NCBI RefSeq assembly: GCF_014489595.1
Contig: NZ_CP060790.1
Span: forward strand, 248,001 to 312,000
DNA from: Paenacidovorax monticola
Lineage (GTDB): Bacteria; Pseudomonadota; Gammaproteobacteria; Burkholderiales; Burkholderiaceae_C
Direction: 5' to 3'
DNA length: 64,000 nucleotides
Part shown: positions 9,031 to 18,259 of the stretch, piece after piece
Numbering within the stretch: position 1 is the stretch's first letter
Layout of the letters: each line of letters starts with the position of its first letter
Notes under the pieces: generated by a model
Database searches by the model: none
What the model saw: the letters and a program-made list of their open reading frames with translations, nothing else
Told to the model about the DNA's origin: nothing
Program-made: the position numbers and the translations under genes

Positions 9031-9062
9031 AAAGGCGAACGCAAGTTCGCCTTTTCTTTTGT
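9031..9062 (+). terminator. Intrinsic terminator after hupB/tRNA-Val
   Basis: A perfect 10-bp stem AAAGGCGAAC (9031-9040) / GTTCGCCTTT (9045-9054) with a GCAA tetraloop, followed by a T-rich tract TTCTTTTG. Textbook intrinsic terminator. Confidence 0.92.
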
Positions 9063-9081
9063 TGCCACTGAAAGATTGACC

Positions 9082-10980
9082 ATGTTCGAATCCATCCGCA
9101 AGCACTCCAAGTTCGTGATGATCTTGCTGTTCTTGCTGATCATTCCCTCGTTCATTTTTGTCGGCATCGACCGCAATTACTTCACCGAGTCGAGCCCGGT
9201 GGTAGCCCGCGTGGACGGGCACGACATCAAGCAGTCGGATTGGGACAATGCCCACAAGATGGAGGCGGACCGCATGCGAGCGCAGTCGCCCAATGTGGAT
9301 CCCAAGCTGCTGGATTCGCCCCAGGCGCGGTACGGTACGCTGGAGCGCATGGTGCGTGACCGCGTGCTGGCTGCAGCGGCGCAGAAGATGCACCTGGCCA
9401 CCAGCGATGCGCGCCTGTCCCGCACGCTGCAGGAAATCCCCGCAATCGCGGCGCTCAAGCGCCCCGACGGCACGCTTGATGCCGAGGCCTACAAGGCCCT
9501 CGTGGGCGCCCAGGGCCTGACGCCCGCGGGCTTCGAGGCCAATGTGCGCCGCGACCTGTCCGTGGCGCAGGTGCTGGGCGGGGTGGTGCAGTCCGCCTTC
9601 AGCACCGAGGCGCAGTTCAAGCAGACCATGGATGCGCTCTACCAGCGCCGCGAGATCCAGGTGGCGCGCTTCAACCCCGCCGACTATGCCGCCAAGGTGG
9701 CCGTATCGGATGCCGACCTGGAGGCCTATTACAAGGCTCATTCCGCCGACTTCCAGCAGCCCGAGCAGGCGACGGTGGAGTACCTGGTGCTGGACATCGA
9801 CGCCGTGCGCGCTGGCATCACGCTCAGCGAAGACGACCTGCGCACCTACTACAAGGAAAACCTGGCCCGCCTGTCCGGCAAGGAAGAGCGCCGCGCCAGC
9901 CACATCCTGATCAACGCCGCCAAGGATGCTCCGGCCGCCGATCGCGAGAAGGCCAAGGCCCGCGCCCAGGAACTGCTGGAGCAGGTGCGCAAGAATCCCG
10001 CCAGCTTTGCCGATGCCGCCAAGAAGTCCTCGCAGGACGCAGGTTCGGCCTCCAGTGGCGGCGACCTGGGCTTCTTTGGCCGGGGCGCTATGGTCAAGCC
10101 TTTCGAGGATGCCGTGTTCGCCCTGAAGAAGGGTGACATCAGCGATGTGGTGGAGTCCGATTTCGGCTTTCACATCATCCAGCTGACCGACATCAAGACG
10201 CCGCGCCAGCCCAGCTTCGAAGAACTCCGCCCCAAGCTGGAGGCCGAGCTCAAGCAGCAGCAGGCACAGCGCAAGTTCGCCGAGGTGGCCGAGGCGTTCG
10301 CGAACGGCGTGTACGAGCAGGCCGACAGCCTGCAGCCCACGGCCGACAAGCTCAAGCTCAAGATCCAGACCGCGCAGCATGTGACCCGCACGCCCGCCCC
10401 GGACGCGAAGGGCCCGCTGGCGAACGCTCGCTTCCTGGAGTCCCTGTTCTCCTCCGACTCGCTGGAGAACAAGCGCAACACCGAGGCCATCGAAGTGGGC
10501 ACGAGCATGATGGCCTCCGGCCGCATTGCCCAGTACGCGCCCGCCCGCACCCTGCCTTACGAAGAAGTGCGGGCCCGCGTGCGCACGCTGTACGTGGCCG
10601 AGAAGTCTGCCGAGCTGGCGCGCGCCGATGGCCAGGCCAAGCTCAACGCCTGGAAGGCCAGCCCTGCCGCCGCCGCCGGTCTCTCCGCCGCGCAGACCGT
10701 GGCGCGTGACCTGCCTCTGAACCAGCCGCGTGCCGTGGTGGACGCAGCACTGCACACCAGCGTGGACGGCCTGCCGGCATGGACGGGCGTGGACCTGGGG
10801 GCGCAAGGCTATGCCGTCGTCAAGGTGAACCGCGTGGTGCCCCGCGAGGCCGCCGACGCGCAGGCGGTCGCGGCCCAGCAGCAGCAGTTCCAGCAGTGGC
10901 TGGGCACCGCCGAAGGCATGGCGTACTACGAAATGCTCAAGGAGCGTTTCAAGGTCCAGATCAAGGTGACGCGTCCGTAA
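9082..10980 (+). CDS. ppiD: PpiD-type periplasmic folding chaperone / peptidyl-prolyl isomerase
   Basis: A 632-aa inner-membrane-anchored chaperone at the Sec exit site. One transmembrane helix near the N-terminus ([19 protein letters not shown], residues about 12-30), then a SurA_N-like region, then a parvulin domain around residues 270-370 (ASHILINA..., [30 protein letters not shown]), then a C-terminal helical part. This is the SurA_N-3/PpiC layout of PpiD. ATG 9082 is preferred over a TTG six bases earlier. Length is normal for the family. Confidence 0.92.
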   Translation: MFESIRKHSKFVMILLFLLIIPSFIFVGIDRNYFTESSPVVARVDGHDIKQSDWDNAHKMEADRMRAQSPNVDPKLLDSPQARYGTLERMVRDRVLAAAAQKMHLATSDARLSRTLQEIPAIAALKRPDGTLDAEAYKALVGAQGLTPAGFEANVRRDLSVAQVLGGVVQSAFSTEAQFKQTMDALYQRREIQVARFNPADYAAKVAVSDADLEAYYKAHSADFQQPEQATVEYLVLDIDAVRAGITLSEDDLRTYYKENLARLSGKEERRASHILINAAKDAPAADREKAKARAQELLEQVRKNPASFADAAKKSSQDAGSASSGGDLGFFGRGAMVKPFEDAVFALKKGDISDVVESDFGFHIIQLTDIKTPRQPSFEELRPKLEAELKQQQAQRKFAEVAEAFANGVYEQADSLQPTADKLKLKIQTAQHVTRTPAPDAKGPLANARFLESLFSSDSLENKRNTEAIEVGTSMMASGRIAQYAPARTLPYEEVRARVRTLYVAEKSAELARADGQAKLNAWKASPAAAAGLSAAQTVARDLPLNQPRAVVDAALHTSVDGLPAWTGVDLGAQGYAVVKVNRVVPREAADAQAVAAQQQQFQQWLGTAEGMAYYEMLKERFKVQIKVTRP

Positions 10981-11021
10981 GCGCGGCCTTGGAGCGGCCG
11001 GATAAAAAAATGCCGCCCTTT

Positions 11022-11052
11022 TTGGAGCGGTGTGAATTTATCAGGCTATAAT
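11022..11052 (+). promoter_or_regulatory. Promoter for tRNA-His
   Basis: A perfect TATAAT at 11047-11052, 13 bases before the tRNA, with a weak TTGGAG (11022-11027) upstream at a long 19-base spacing. The -10 is clear, the -35 is poor. Confidence 0.6.
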
Positions 11053-11064
11053 GCAAGGCTCTAC

Positions 11065-11141
11065 GGTGGCTGTAGCTCAGTTGGTAGAGTCCAGGATTGT
11101 GATTCCTGTCGTCGTGGGTTCGAGTCCCATCAGCCACCCCA
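11065..11141 (+). tRNA. tRNA-His (GUG)
   Basis: Acceptor GTGGCTG pairs with CAGCCAC. An extra 5' G (11065) faces C73 (11138), the identity pair of tRNA-His. The anticodon stem CAGGA/TCCTG holds anticodon GTG. The 3' CCA is encoded (11139-11141). Confidence 0.96.
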
Positions 11142-11146
11142 AATAA

Positions 11147-11187
11147 AAAACGCGCCAGCGCTGTCAAAAGCCTGGCGCGTTTTGCTT
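11147..11187 (+). terminator. Intrinsic terminator after tRNA-His
   Basis: AAAACGCGCCAG (11147-11158) pairs perfectly with CTGGCGCGTTTT (11172-11183), with a 13-base loop and a following T-rich stretch. It separates tRNA-His from dnaX. Confidence 0.85.
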
Positions 11188-11274
11188 TGTGTTTCTGCCA
11201 CGGGAATGGTGCCTGCCCATCGGTTCACTGGCCCCCGGCAGAGATTGCCGCGTGAGCCCACATAGAATCACCCC

Positions 11275-13149
11275 ATGTCCTATCTCGTGCTTGCCCGCAA
11301 ATACCGTCCGCGCAACTTCTCGGAGATGGTGGGCCAGGAGCACGTGGTGCAGGCGCTCACCAATGCGCTCACGCAGCAGCGGTTGCACCATGCGTACCTG
11401 TTCACGGGTACGCGGGGCGTTGGCAAGACCACGGTCTCGCGCATCCTGGCCAAGTCGCTCAACTGCCAGGGGCCTGACGGTAAGGGCGGCATCACGGCCA
11501 CTCCGTGTGGCGTGTGCCCCGCGTGCACCGATATCGACAGCGGGCGCTTTCCCGATTACACCGAGCTCGATGCTGCCTCGAACCGGGGGGTGGACGAGGT
11601 GCAGAGCCTGTTGGAGCAGGCGGTCTACAAGCCGGTGCAGGGGCGCTTCAAGGTCTTCATGATCGACGAAGTGCACATGCTCACGAATACGGCCTTCAAC
11701 GCCATGCTCAAGACGCTGGAGGAGCCGCCCGAGTACCTCAAGTTCGTGCTGGCCACCACCGACCCGCAGAAGGTGCCCGTGACGGTGCTGAGCCGCTGCC
11801 TGCAGTTCAACCTGCGACCCATGGCCCCGGAAACGGTGCTGGAGCACCTCACGCGCGTGCTGGGAACCGAGAACGTGCCCGCCGAGCCCCAGGCGCTGCG
11901 CCTGCTGGCGCGCGCGGCGCGCGGTTCCATGCGCGACGCGCTGTCGCTCACCGATCAGGCCATCGCGTTCGGCAGTGGGCAGCTGCAGGAGGCGGGTGTG
12001 CGCCAGATGCTGGGCAGCGTGGACCGCTCCTACGTCTTCCGCCTCATCGAGGCGCTGGCCCGGGGCGACGGCAAGACCATCGTGGAGACCTCGGACGCAC
12101 TGCGCCTGAACGGCCTCTCGGCCGCCTCCACCCTGGAGGAGATGAGCGCCGTGCTGCAGCGCATGGCCGTGCTGCAGGCCGTGCCGCAGATGGCGGACGC
12201 CGTGGACGCAGCCGATCCCGAGGCCGTGGAGACCGCGCGCCTGGCCGGGCTGATGCCCGCCGACGAGACCCAGCTGCTCTACAGCATCTGCCTGCATGGC
12301 CGGGGCGAACTGGGCCTGGCGCCCGACGAATACGCCGCGCTGACCATGGCGCTGCTGCGCCTGCTGGCCTTCAAGCCCACCGATGCCGCCGCAGGCTCCG
12401 TGGAAAAAAAAACTCTAGCGCCGGCTGAAACCCGCTCTGCGGAGCGCGTTGCGGCCCCTGCACCGGCCCTGCCGACGGCTCCTGCGGTGGCAGTGGCCGC
12501 GGTGCCCGGCCTGCCTGAGCCCTCCGCATCGCTGCCGCCCAAGGAGTTGGCTCCTGCGGCCGTGGCGGTCCATGCGCCGCCGGTGGCGTTGCCCGTGCGC
12601 TCCATCGAGGAGGTGGCGCAGAAGCTGCCGCCGGAGCCTGCCCCTGAGCCGCAGCGGCCGCCCGAAGTGGTCGCCATTCCCGTGCGTGTGCCGCCCGAGC
12701 CCGGCGCGCGGCTGCAGCCGCTGCCTGCTTCCGCCACGGGGGCTGCCGCTGCGCGCTACACCCCTACGCCCGAGGGCGACGTGTGGCACGCCACCGTGCA
12801 GCAGCTCGTGGCGGCGGAGGCTGTCACGGCCCTGGTGCGCGAGCTGGCGCTCCAGTCCCAGCTGGTGGCGCGCGAGGCCGATCACTGGATGATCCGCGTG
12901 GAGCGCGAGTCGCTGAATCAGCCCACGGCGCGCGAGCGCCTGCGCGCGGCCCTGGAGGCCGCAGGCCATGCGCGCCAGCTCACCGTGGAGGTGGGGGCCG
13001 TGATCGACAGCCCAGCACGCCGCAATGCCGCTGCCGCTGCCGAGCGCCAGCGCGTGGCCGAGGAAATCGTCATGAACGACCCGCTCGTTCAAACCCTGAT
13101 GCGTGAGCATGGCGCGAAAATCGTGCCAGGCAGCATCAAACCCGCTTAA
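11275..13149 (+). CDS. dnaX: DNA polymerase III subunits gamma/tau
   Basis: A 624-aa clamp-loader ATPase. Walker A GTRGVGKT at residues 45-52, four zinc cysteines (64, 78, 81, 84), Walker B IDEVH at about 130-134, the SRC sensor TVLSRC, then domain III to about residue 375. After that comes a Pro/Ala-rich linker (about 385-490) and a C-terminal tau domain that would bind the polymerase and DnaB. A run of nine A (12404-12412) falls exactly at the end of domain III. Losing or gaining register there would give a gamma-like product of about 384 residues. ybaB and recR follow, the standard order. Confidence 0.96.
   Translation: MSYLVLARKYRPRNFSEMVGQEHVVQALTNALTQQRLHHAYLFTGTRGVGKTTVSRILAKSLNCQGPDGKGGITATPCGVCPACTDIDSGRFPDYTELDAASNRGVDEVQSLLEQAVYKPVQGRFKVFMIDEVHMLTNTAFNAMLKTLEEPPEYLKFVLATTDPQKVPVTVLSRCLQFNLRPMAPETVLEHLTRVLGTENVPAEPQALRLLARAARGSMRDALSLTDQAIAFGSGQLQEAGVRQMLGSVDRSYVFRLIEALARGDGKTIVETSDALRLNGLSAASTLEEMSAVLQRMAVLQAVPQMADAVDAADPEAVETARLAGLMPADETQLLYSICLHGRGELGLAPDEYAALTMALLRLLAFKPTDAAAGSVEKKTLAPAETRSAERVAAPAPALPTAPAVAVAAVPGLPEPSASLPPKELAPAAVAVHAPPVALPVRSIEEVAQKLPPEPAPEPQRPPEVVAIPVRVPPEPGARLQPLPASATGAAAARYTPTPEGDVWHATVQQLVAAEAVTALVRELALQSQLVAREADHWMIRVERESLNQPTARERLRAALEAAGHARQLTVEVGAVIDSPARRNAAAAAERQRVAEEIVMNDPLVQTLMREHGAKIVPGSIKPA
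12403..12428 (+). promoter_or_regulatory. A9 slippery site with -1 frame stop inside dnaX
   Basis: In the tau frame the run reads GAA AAA AAA ACT (codons 377-380). A -1 shift at the end of the run gives AAC TCT AGC GCC GGC TGA, stopping at 12426-12428; a +1 shift meets TAG at 12416-12418. Known dnaX genes make gamma by ribosomal -1 shifting (E. coli) or by polymerase slippage on A9 (Thermus). The run and stops are seen; use of the site is inferred. A CGCTC/GAGCG hairpin lies 20 bases downstream. Confidence 0.6.
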
Positions 13150-13172
13150 CCCAAAACCAAGGAAACCACACC

Positions 13173-13505
13173 ATGTTCAACAAAGGACAGCTCGCAGGCC
13201 TCATGAAGCAGGCGCAGGCCATGCAGGACAACCTGAAGAAGGCCCAGGACGAACTCGGCAACATCGAGGTCGAGGGCGAGTCCGGCGCGGGCCTCGTGAA
13301 GGTGCTCATGACCTGCAAGCACGACGTCAAGCGCGTCACCATCGACCCCAGCCTGCTGGCCGACGACAAGGACATGCTCGAAGACCTCGTGGCCGCCGCC
13401 TTCAATGCCGCCGTGCGCAAGGCCGAGGAGACCTCGCAGGAGAAGATGGGCAAGATCACCGCGGGCATGCCAGGCCTCCCCGGCGGCATGAAATTCCCAT
13501 TCTGA
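13173..13505 (+). CDS. ybaB: YbaB/EbfC nucleoid-associated protein
   Basis: A 110-aa small DNA-binding protein of the YbaB/EbfC family. The N-terminal helix [20 protein letters not shown] is typical, as is the central dimer core and the flexible Gly/Pro-rich tail ([13 protein letters not shown]). It sits in the conserved dnaX-ybaB-recR order, 23 bases after dnaX with an AAGGA ribosome site. The role is inferred from family and context: a nucleoid protein, possibly linked to RecR repair. Confidence 0.95.
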   Translation: MFNKGQLAGLMKQAQAMQDNLKKAQDELGNIEVEGESGAGLVKVLMTCKHDVKRVTIDPSLLADDKDMLEDLVAAAFNAAVRKAEETSQEKMGKITAGMPGLPGGMKFPF

Positions 13506-13510
13506 CAGAG

Positions 13511-13620
13511 ACTAGTGCGCGGGCGATCTGCGTCGTTGGGCGGTGCTCGCAATCCTCAGGTACTTCCAGTACGCTCCGGTTGCTGCGCTCCGTCCGCCTA
13601 GCAGTTCATCCCGCCCGCTA
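13511..13620. repeat. About 110-bp imperfect palindrome between ybaB and recR
   Basis: Ends GCGGGCG (13519-13525) and CGCCCGC (13612-13618) are complementary, and so, with mismatches, are successive inner segments, including a central GGTAC (13559-13563) opposite GTAC (13569-13572). The whole unit would fold into one long hairpin. Its regular full-length symmetry looks like a dispersed REP/MITE-like element, but only this copy is visible in the window. Confidence 0.5.
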
Positions 13621-13646
13621 CGCCCGGGAGGGCGGCATGGAGTCCA

Positions 13647-14236
13647 ATGTCCGATACCAATTCCCTTGAGGCCCTGATCCAGGCACTGCGTCGGTTGCCG
13701 GGCGTGGGCGTGAAGTCTGCACAGCGCATGGCCTTCCACCTGCTGCAGCGCGACCGCGAGGGGCGGAGCTGCTCTCGCGTGCGCTGCACGAGGCGGCCCA
13801 GTCCGTGCGGCATTGCGAGCGCTGCCATACGTTCACCGAGTCGGCCGTCTGCGCCACCTGCCAGGACCCGGCCCGCGACGTGGCGCGCCTGTGCGTGGTG
13901 GAGACCCCGGCCGACCAGGCCGCCATGGAACGCACGGCGGCCTATTCGGGACTGTATTTCGTGCTCATGGGGCGGCTGTCGCCGCTCGATGGCGTGGGGC
14001 CCAGAGACATCGGGCTGTCGCGGCTCATCGAGCGCGCGAGCGATGGTGTCGTGCAGGAGGTGATCCTGGCCACCAGCTTCACGGCCGAGGGCGAGGCCAC
14101 GGCCCATGCGATCAGCGAGGCGCTGCGGAGCCGGGGCGTGCACGTGACCCGCCTCGCGCGCGGCGTGCCCGTGGGCAGCGAGCTGGAGTACGTGGACCTG
14201 GGCACCATCGCGCACGCGCTCGTCGACCGGCGCTGA
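13647..14236 (+). CDS. recR: Recombination mediator protein RecR (frameshifted in this sequence)
   Basis: RecR, which with RecO/RecF loads RecA at gaps. The first 38 residues ([20 protein letters not shown] helix-hairpin-helix) are in one frame. From about 13763 the rest is in the -1 frame: zinc finger [16 protein letters not shown], Toprim core ([33 protein letters not shown]) and the intact C-terminus ending ALVDRR. One extra G in the G4 run 13760-13763 restores a normal-length protein. I read this as a base miscall rather than decay, because both halves are perfectly conserved. Confidence 0.9.
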
Positions 14237-14257
14237 GGTGCTCCGGTACCTGAATTA

Positions 14258-14299
14258 CTATAAAATTAATAGCTTACAGCGCAATACCGTCAAGCGCTG
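14258..14299. repeat. ATAGCT...GCGC...GCGCTG repeat, copy 1
   Basis: An A/T-rich block (AAAATTAATAGCT) followed by GCGC and AAGCGCTG. It shares layout and spacing with a second copy at 34173-34212 (AAAAAGAATAGCT, GCGC, GCGCTG). Both are intergenic. This looks like a small dispersed intergenic repeat family; copy number outside the window is unknown. Confidence 0.4.
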
Positions 14300-14319
14300 C
14301 ACTTCTTCGAGGGCTTGAA

Positions 14320-14742
14320 ATGAATACCCTGCACGTGGCGCGTTTCACGGCGGCCTACTGGTGTGTGCTGATCGCGGCCGTGCTGCCCTTGCTGTGCTCC
14401 GTGCTGGCCAAGCGCGGCAGCCTCGGCAAGCCGCGCCGCGACGGTGGCTTCGACAACCACGATCCGCGCGGCTGGCTGGCACGCCAGAACGACTGGCGCG
14501 CGCGCGCCAATGCCGCGCAGGCCAACAGCTTCGAGGCGCTGCCGTTCTTCATCGGCGCAGTGGTGATCGCGCACCAGTTGGGTGCCGGGCAGACGCTGCT
14601 CGACCTGCTGGCCTTCCTGTTCGTGATGCTGCGCGTGTTCTACATCATGATGTACGTGGCCGACATGCCCACGGTGCGCAGCGTGGTGTGGGGCGCGGCC
14701 TTCTTCGTGAACGTGGCCATTCTCTTCATCGGCTACCGCTGA
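14320..14742 (+). CDS. MAPEG family membrane protein
   Basis: A 140-aa integral membrane protein with four predicted hydrophobic helices (residues about 9-28, 73-88, 92-112, 121-139) and the MAPEG pattern WLARQNDWRARANAAQANSFE followed by ALPFF. Eukaryotic MAPEG proteins handle glutathione and eicosanoids; bacterial members are mostly uncharacterised, with a glutathione-linked detoxification role possible. It stands alone, with no clear operon partner. ATG 14320 has GAGGG upstream. Confidence 0.85.
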   Translation: MNTLHVARFTAAYWCVLIAAVLPLLCSVLAKRGSLGKPRRDGGFDNHDPRGWLARQNDWRARANAAQANSFEALPFFIGAVVIAHQLGAGQTLLDLLAFLFVMLRVFYIMMYVADMPTVRSVVWGAAFFVNVAILFIGYR

Positions 14743-14869
14743 GGCAGGCACCCGCACCGGACCGGCCCCGCGGGCGGGTACGTAGAACCCCGCAGGGGAG
14801 ACCCTGATGTTTTCCTGACGGGCCTTTGGCACGATTGCTGCAATGCAGCATTTATGAGCTTTCCGGTCG

Positions 14870-15906
14870 ATGTCCACTTTCCCCATTAGCCGGCGCCGCC
14901 TGGGCGCATGGTCTGCCGCCGTGGCGGCCGGCGTGGCCCTGCCCATGGTGGCGCGGGCCCAGCCGGCGCGCGTCACCGTGGCGGTGGGGGGCAGGGCGTG
15001 CTCTACCATCTGCCGCTCACCATCGCGCAGCAACTGGGCTTCTTCGCGGCCGAGGGGCTGGAGGTGACCGTGCGCGACTTCCCGGGCGGTGCCCCTGCGC
15101 TGCAGGCCGTACAGGCCGGTGCGGCGGACGTGTGTTCAGGGGCCTACGAGCACACCATCCGCATGCAGGGACTGGGGCAGATGTACCGGGCCTTCGTGCT
15201 GCAGGGCCGCGCGCCCCAGCTGGCGCTGGGGGTATCGTCCAGGGCGCTGCCGCAATACAGGCAGTGGGGCGACCTCCGGGGACGGCGCGTGGGCGTGTCG
15301 GCCCCGGGCTCCTCCACCCATCTGGTGGCCAGCATGGTGCTGGCGCGGGCAGGGTTGGGCGAACGCGACGTGAGCTTCGTGGGCGTGGGGTCGAGCGAGG
15401 GTGCGCTGGCCGCGCTGCGTTCGGGCCTGGTGCATGCGCTGTGCCATGCCGATCCCCTGATGACCATGCTGGAGCAGCGCAACGAGGTGCGCCTGCTCAG
15501 CGACATGCGCACGCTCAAGGGCGCGCAGGAAGTGTTCGGCGGTGTCATGCCGGCGGGGAGCCTCTATGCGCCCCAGGCCTTCCTGCAGAAGCACCCGGTG
15601 CAGGCCCAGGCCCTGGCCAACGGCATCGTCCATGCGCTCAAGTGGCTGCAGACGGCCGCGCCCGGGGACCTGCTCAAGGCGGTGCCACCGGGCTACCTGC
15701 TGGGCAACCGGGGGCTGTACCTGGCGGCCTTCAGCAAGATGCGCGACACGATCTCCCCCGATGGCCTGATGCCCGAGGAGGGGCCCGCCACGGCGCTGCG
15801 CGCCCTGGCCCGGGTCCAGCCGGGGCTCGACGGCGGGCGGGTCGATCTGGCCCGCACCTACACCAACGAATTCGCGCGCCGGGCCAAGTCGCAGTTCAAC
15901 GCCTGA
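14870..15906 (+). CDS. ABC-type solute-binding protein, NMT1/SsuA-like (frameshifted in this sequence)
   Basis: A periplasmic binding protein of the nitrate/sulfonate/thiamine-precursor class. The first 42 residues, in the 14870 frame, hold a twin-arginine-like signal (SRRRLGAWSAAVAAGVALP, MVARA). From the G6 run at 14986-14991 the sequence continues in the -1 frame with YHLPLTIAQQLGFFAAEGLE, GSSTHLVASMVLARAG and a full-length C-terminus. One extra G joins them into about 345 residues. No permease or ATPase gene is adjacent, so the ligand is unknown. It is convergent with mltD. Confidence 0.82.
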
Positions 15907-15938
15907 GCCATCGCCCGTGTCGGCGATGGCGAAGGCAT

Positions 15939-17474
15939 TCAGCGCCGCTTGACCTTGGAGGGTGTGCCGCCCCGGTGCTTGGGCTGGCTGGTGGATTCCT
16001 TGCCCGCGCCATGTGCGCTCTTGCGTGTGGTGGCCGCGCTCTTGCCGCCGCTGCCGGTAGCCGCGCGGACGGGCAGGTGCATCACCACCTGCTGGCCGGC
16101 CTTGAAGGCCGCGCCCAGCTTGACATCGTTCCACTCGGCCACGCTGGCGGCGCTGACCTTGTAGCGCTGGGCGATGCTCGCGACCGTGTCGCGCTTGCCC
16201 GCGCGCACCGTGGTGCGGCGCGTGACGATCTCGGGCGTGAGCGCGATCTGGCCGTTGTCGGCCACGCGCTCGGCCACGTCTTCCTGCACGGCCTGGGTGC
16301 GCGGCACCATGAGCGTCGAACCGGCCTTGATGAGCATGCGCGGTGGAATGTCGTTGAGGCTGCGCAGCGCCGCCTCGCTCATGCCTACGCGCTGCGCGGC
16401 CTCGGAAACGCTCAGCGTGCGCGGGGCGGTCCAGACGGTCCAGCTCGCGTACTGGCCCTGGTCGTAGGCCTGGAGGTTGCGCTGGAACACCTTGGCGTTG
16501 TCCCAGGGCAGCAGGATCTGCGGCGTGCCGGCGGCGAAGATCACCGGCTTGTGCAACGAAGGGTTGAGCGCGCGGAAATCCTTGAGCCCCACGCCGGAGA
16601 GCTTGGCCACCAGCTCCACGTCCATGTCGCGCTGGATGTCCACGGTCTGGAAGTAGGGGTGGTTCTCGATGAGGGGCAGCTCGGCGCGGAACCCGTCGGG
16701 ATTGGCCACGATGTTCTTCACGGCCTGCAGCTTGGGCACGTACAGGCGCGTTTCCGCGGGCATGTTCAGCTCGTTGTAGCTGGTGCCCAGGCCCAGCTTC
16801 TGGTTGCGGGCGATGGCGCGGCTCACGCTGCCCTCGCCCCAGTTGTATGCGGCCAGCGCCAGGTGCCAGTCGCCGAACATGCCATAGAGCTTCTGCAGGT
16901 AGTCGAGCGCCGCGCGCGTGGAGGCCAGCACGTCGCGCCGGTCGTCGCGGAAGGCGTTCTGCTTGAGGTCGAAGTAGGTGCCCGTGGCGGGCATGAACTG
17001 CCACATGCCGGCTGCCTTGGCGCTGGACACGGCCTGCGGGTTGAACGCGCTCTCGATGTAGGGCAGCAGGGCCAGCTCGGTGGGCATGCCGCGGCGCTCC
17101 AGCTCTTCGACGATATGGAACAGGTACTTGCTCGAGCGTTCGGTCATGCGCAGCATGTAGTCCGGCCGGCTCGAATACCACTGCTCGCGGTCCTGCACCA
17201 GCTCATGCTGCAGGTCGGGCATGGCGAAGCCGCGCCGGATGCGCTCCCACAGATCGGCGGGCGGGGTCAGGGAGGCCACGCCGCTGCGGTGGGCCTGTGC
17301 GGCCGTGATGGGCTGCAGTGGGCCTTTGGGAATGGCTGAAGGCGTGGAGGGGGTGGCAGTCGTTGGGGCGGTGGCTGTGGCGGTGGAGGAGGAGGCGTCG
17401 GGGTTGCTGCCATTGGTGGCGCAGCCCGTGAGCCATAGCAGGCCCGACAAGAAGATTACGTGCAGGAGTTTCAT
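15939..17474 (-). CDS. mltD: Membrane-bound lytic murein transglycosylase D
   Basis: A 511-aa lipoprotein. The start is ATG 17474, overlapping the gloB stop as TGATG. The lipobox LLWLTGC puts the lipidated Cys at residue 18. A Ser/Thr-rich linker is followed by the lytic transglycosylase domain (LPYIESAFNPQAVSSAKAAG then MWQFMPATG, with the catalytic Glu in IES), then two or more LysM repeats (VRAGKRDTVASIAQRYKVSA) that bind peptidoglycan, and a basic Ser/Lys-rich tail. It cleaves glycan strands with 1,6-anhydro ends at the outer membrane. Confidence 0.93.
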   Translation of the reverse strand: MKLLHVIFLSGLLWLTGCATNGSNPDASSSTATATAPTTATPSTPSAIPKGPLQPITAAQAHRSGVASLTPPADLWERIRRGFAMPDLQHELVQDREQWYSSRPDYMLRMTERSSKYLFHIVEELERRGMPTELALLPYIESAFNPQAVSSAKAAGMWQFMPATGTYFDLKQNAFRDDRRDVLASTRAALDYLQKLYGMFGDWHLALAAYNWGEGSVSRAIARNQKLGLGTSYNELNMPAETRLYVPKLQAVKNIVANPDGFRAELPLIENHPYFQTVDIQRDMDVELVAKLSGVGLKDFRALNPSLHKPVIFAAGTPQILLPWDNAKVFQRNLQAYDQGQYASWTVWTAPRTLSVSEAAQRVGMSEAALRSLNDIPPRMLIKAGSTLMVPRTQAVQEDVAERVADNGQIALTPEIVTRRTTVRAGKRDTVASIAQRYKVSAASVAEWNDVKLGAAFKAGQQVVMHLPVRAATGSGGKSAATTRKSAHGAGKESTSQPKHRGGTPSKVKRR

Positions 17475-18259
17475 CAAAAGTCGTTTTTCCATTGGCGCAG
17501 TGCGGCCAGCACCGCCACTGCGTCCTCGGGGTCCACCTGCGGGTCATGCGCCCGGGCGGCCTCGGCCACCGCGGCTTCGCGCGTGCGCAGGAAGGGGTTG
17601 ATGCTACGCTCCAGCGCCATGCGCGAGGGCAGCGTGGGCTCGCCACGGGCTCTGAGCGCTTCGCACTGGCCTTGGTAATGGAGCAGCGCGGCGTTGCCAG
17701 GTTCCACAGCGCGGGCAAAGCGCAGGTTCGACAGGGTGTATTCGTGCGTGCAGCATACGCGCGTGTCGTCCGGCAGGGCGGCCAGCCGGTCGAGCGAGGC
17801 CTGCATCTGGGCTGGAGTGCCCTCGAACAGGCGGCCGCAGCCGCCCGAGAACAGGGTGTCCCCGCAGAACAGCAGCGGCGAACGGCCCCCGTTCGCCTCC
17901 ACATCGGCGCAGTAGTAGGCGATGTGCCCCGCGGTATGGCCGGGCACGTCCAGTACCTGCCAGACCAGGCCCAGCACCTCGATGGACTGGCCCTGGGCCA
18001 GCCGGGCCAGCGGCTCGGGAATGCGCTCGCGGGCGGGGCCGTAGACCCGCGCGCCCGTGGCTTCGCGCAGCGCCTGCACGCCGCCGACATGATCGGCATG
18101 GTGGTGCGTGACTAGAATGGCTTGCAATTGCAGCCCGGTATCTTGCAGGGCTTGTGCAACCGGCGTGGCATCCCCTGGGTCTACCACGACAGCATGGCGA
18201 CTGTCGTGCAGCATCCAGATGTAGTTGTCGGCAAAGGCGGGCAGCGGCAGCAAGTACAT
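17474..18259 (-). CDS. gloB: Hydroxyacylglutathione hydrolase (glyoxalase II)
   Basis: A 261-aa metallo-beta-lactamase-fold enzyme that hydrolyses S-lactoylglutathione. The N-terminus LLPLPAFADNYIWMLHD is canonical, as are THHHADHVGG, the VPGHTAGHIAYY and FCGDTLFSGGCGRLFEGT metal sites, and THEYTLSNL. The C-terminal HAGH domain is complete. Its ATG (18259) overlaps the start of the divergent methyltransferase gene. A TATAAT lies so close that the mRNA would be nearly leaderless. mltD is coupled downstream. Confidence 0.96.
   Translation of the reverse strand: MYLLPLPAFADNYIWMLHDSRHAVVVDPGDATPVAQALQDTGLQLQAILVTHHHADHVGGVQALREATGARVYGPARERIPEPLARLAQGQSIEVLGLVWQVLDVPGHTAGHIAYYCADVEANGGRSPLLFCGDTLFSGGCGRLFEGTPAQMQASLDRLAALPDDTRVCCTHEYTLSNLRFARAVEPGNAALLHYQGQCEALRARGEPTLPSRMALERSINPFLRTREAAVAEAARAHDPQVDPEDAVAVLAALRQWKNDF

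Noticed and set aside
10984..11030. Terminator between ppiD and tRNA-His
   Set aside because: A CGGCC/GGCCG stem of 5 bp is present but is followed by A-rich rather than T-rich sequence, so it is not convincing.
13758..13766. Programmed -1 frameshifting in recR
   Set aside because: No slippery heptamer with downstream structure is evident, recR is not known to use recoding, and six other genes show the same kind of G/C-run loss, so a base-call artefact is the simpler explanation.
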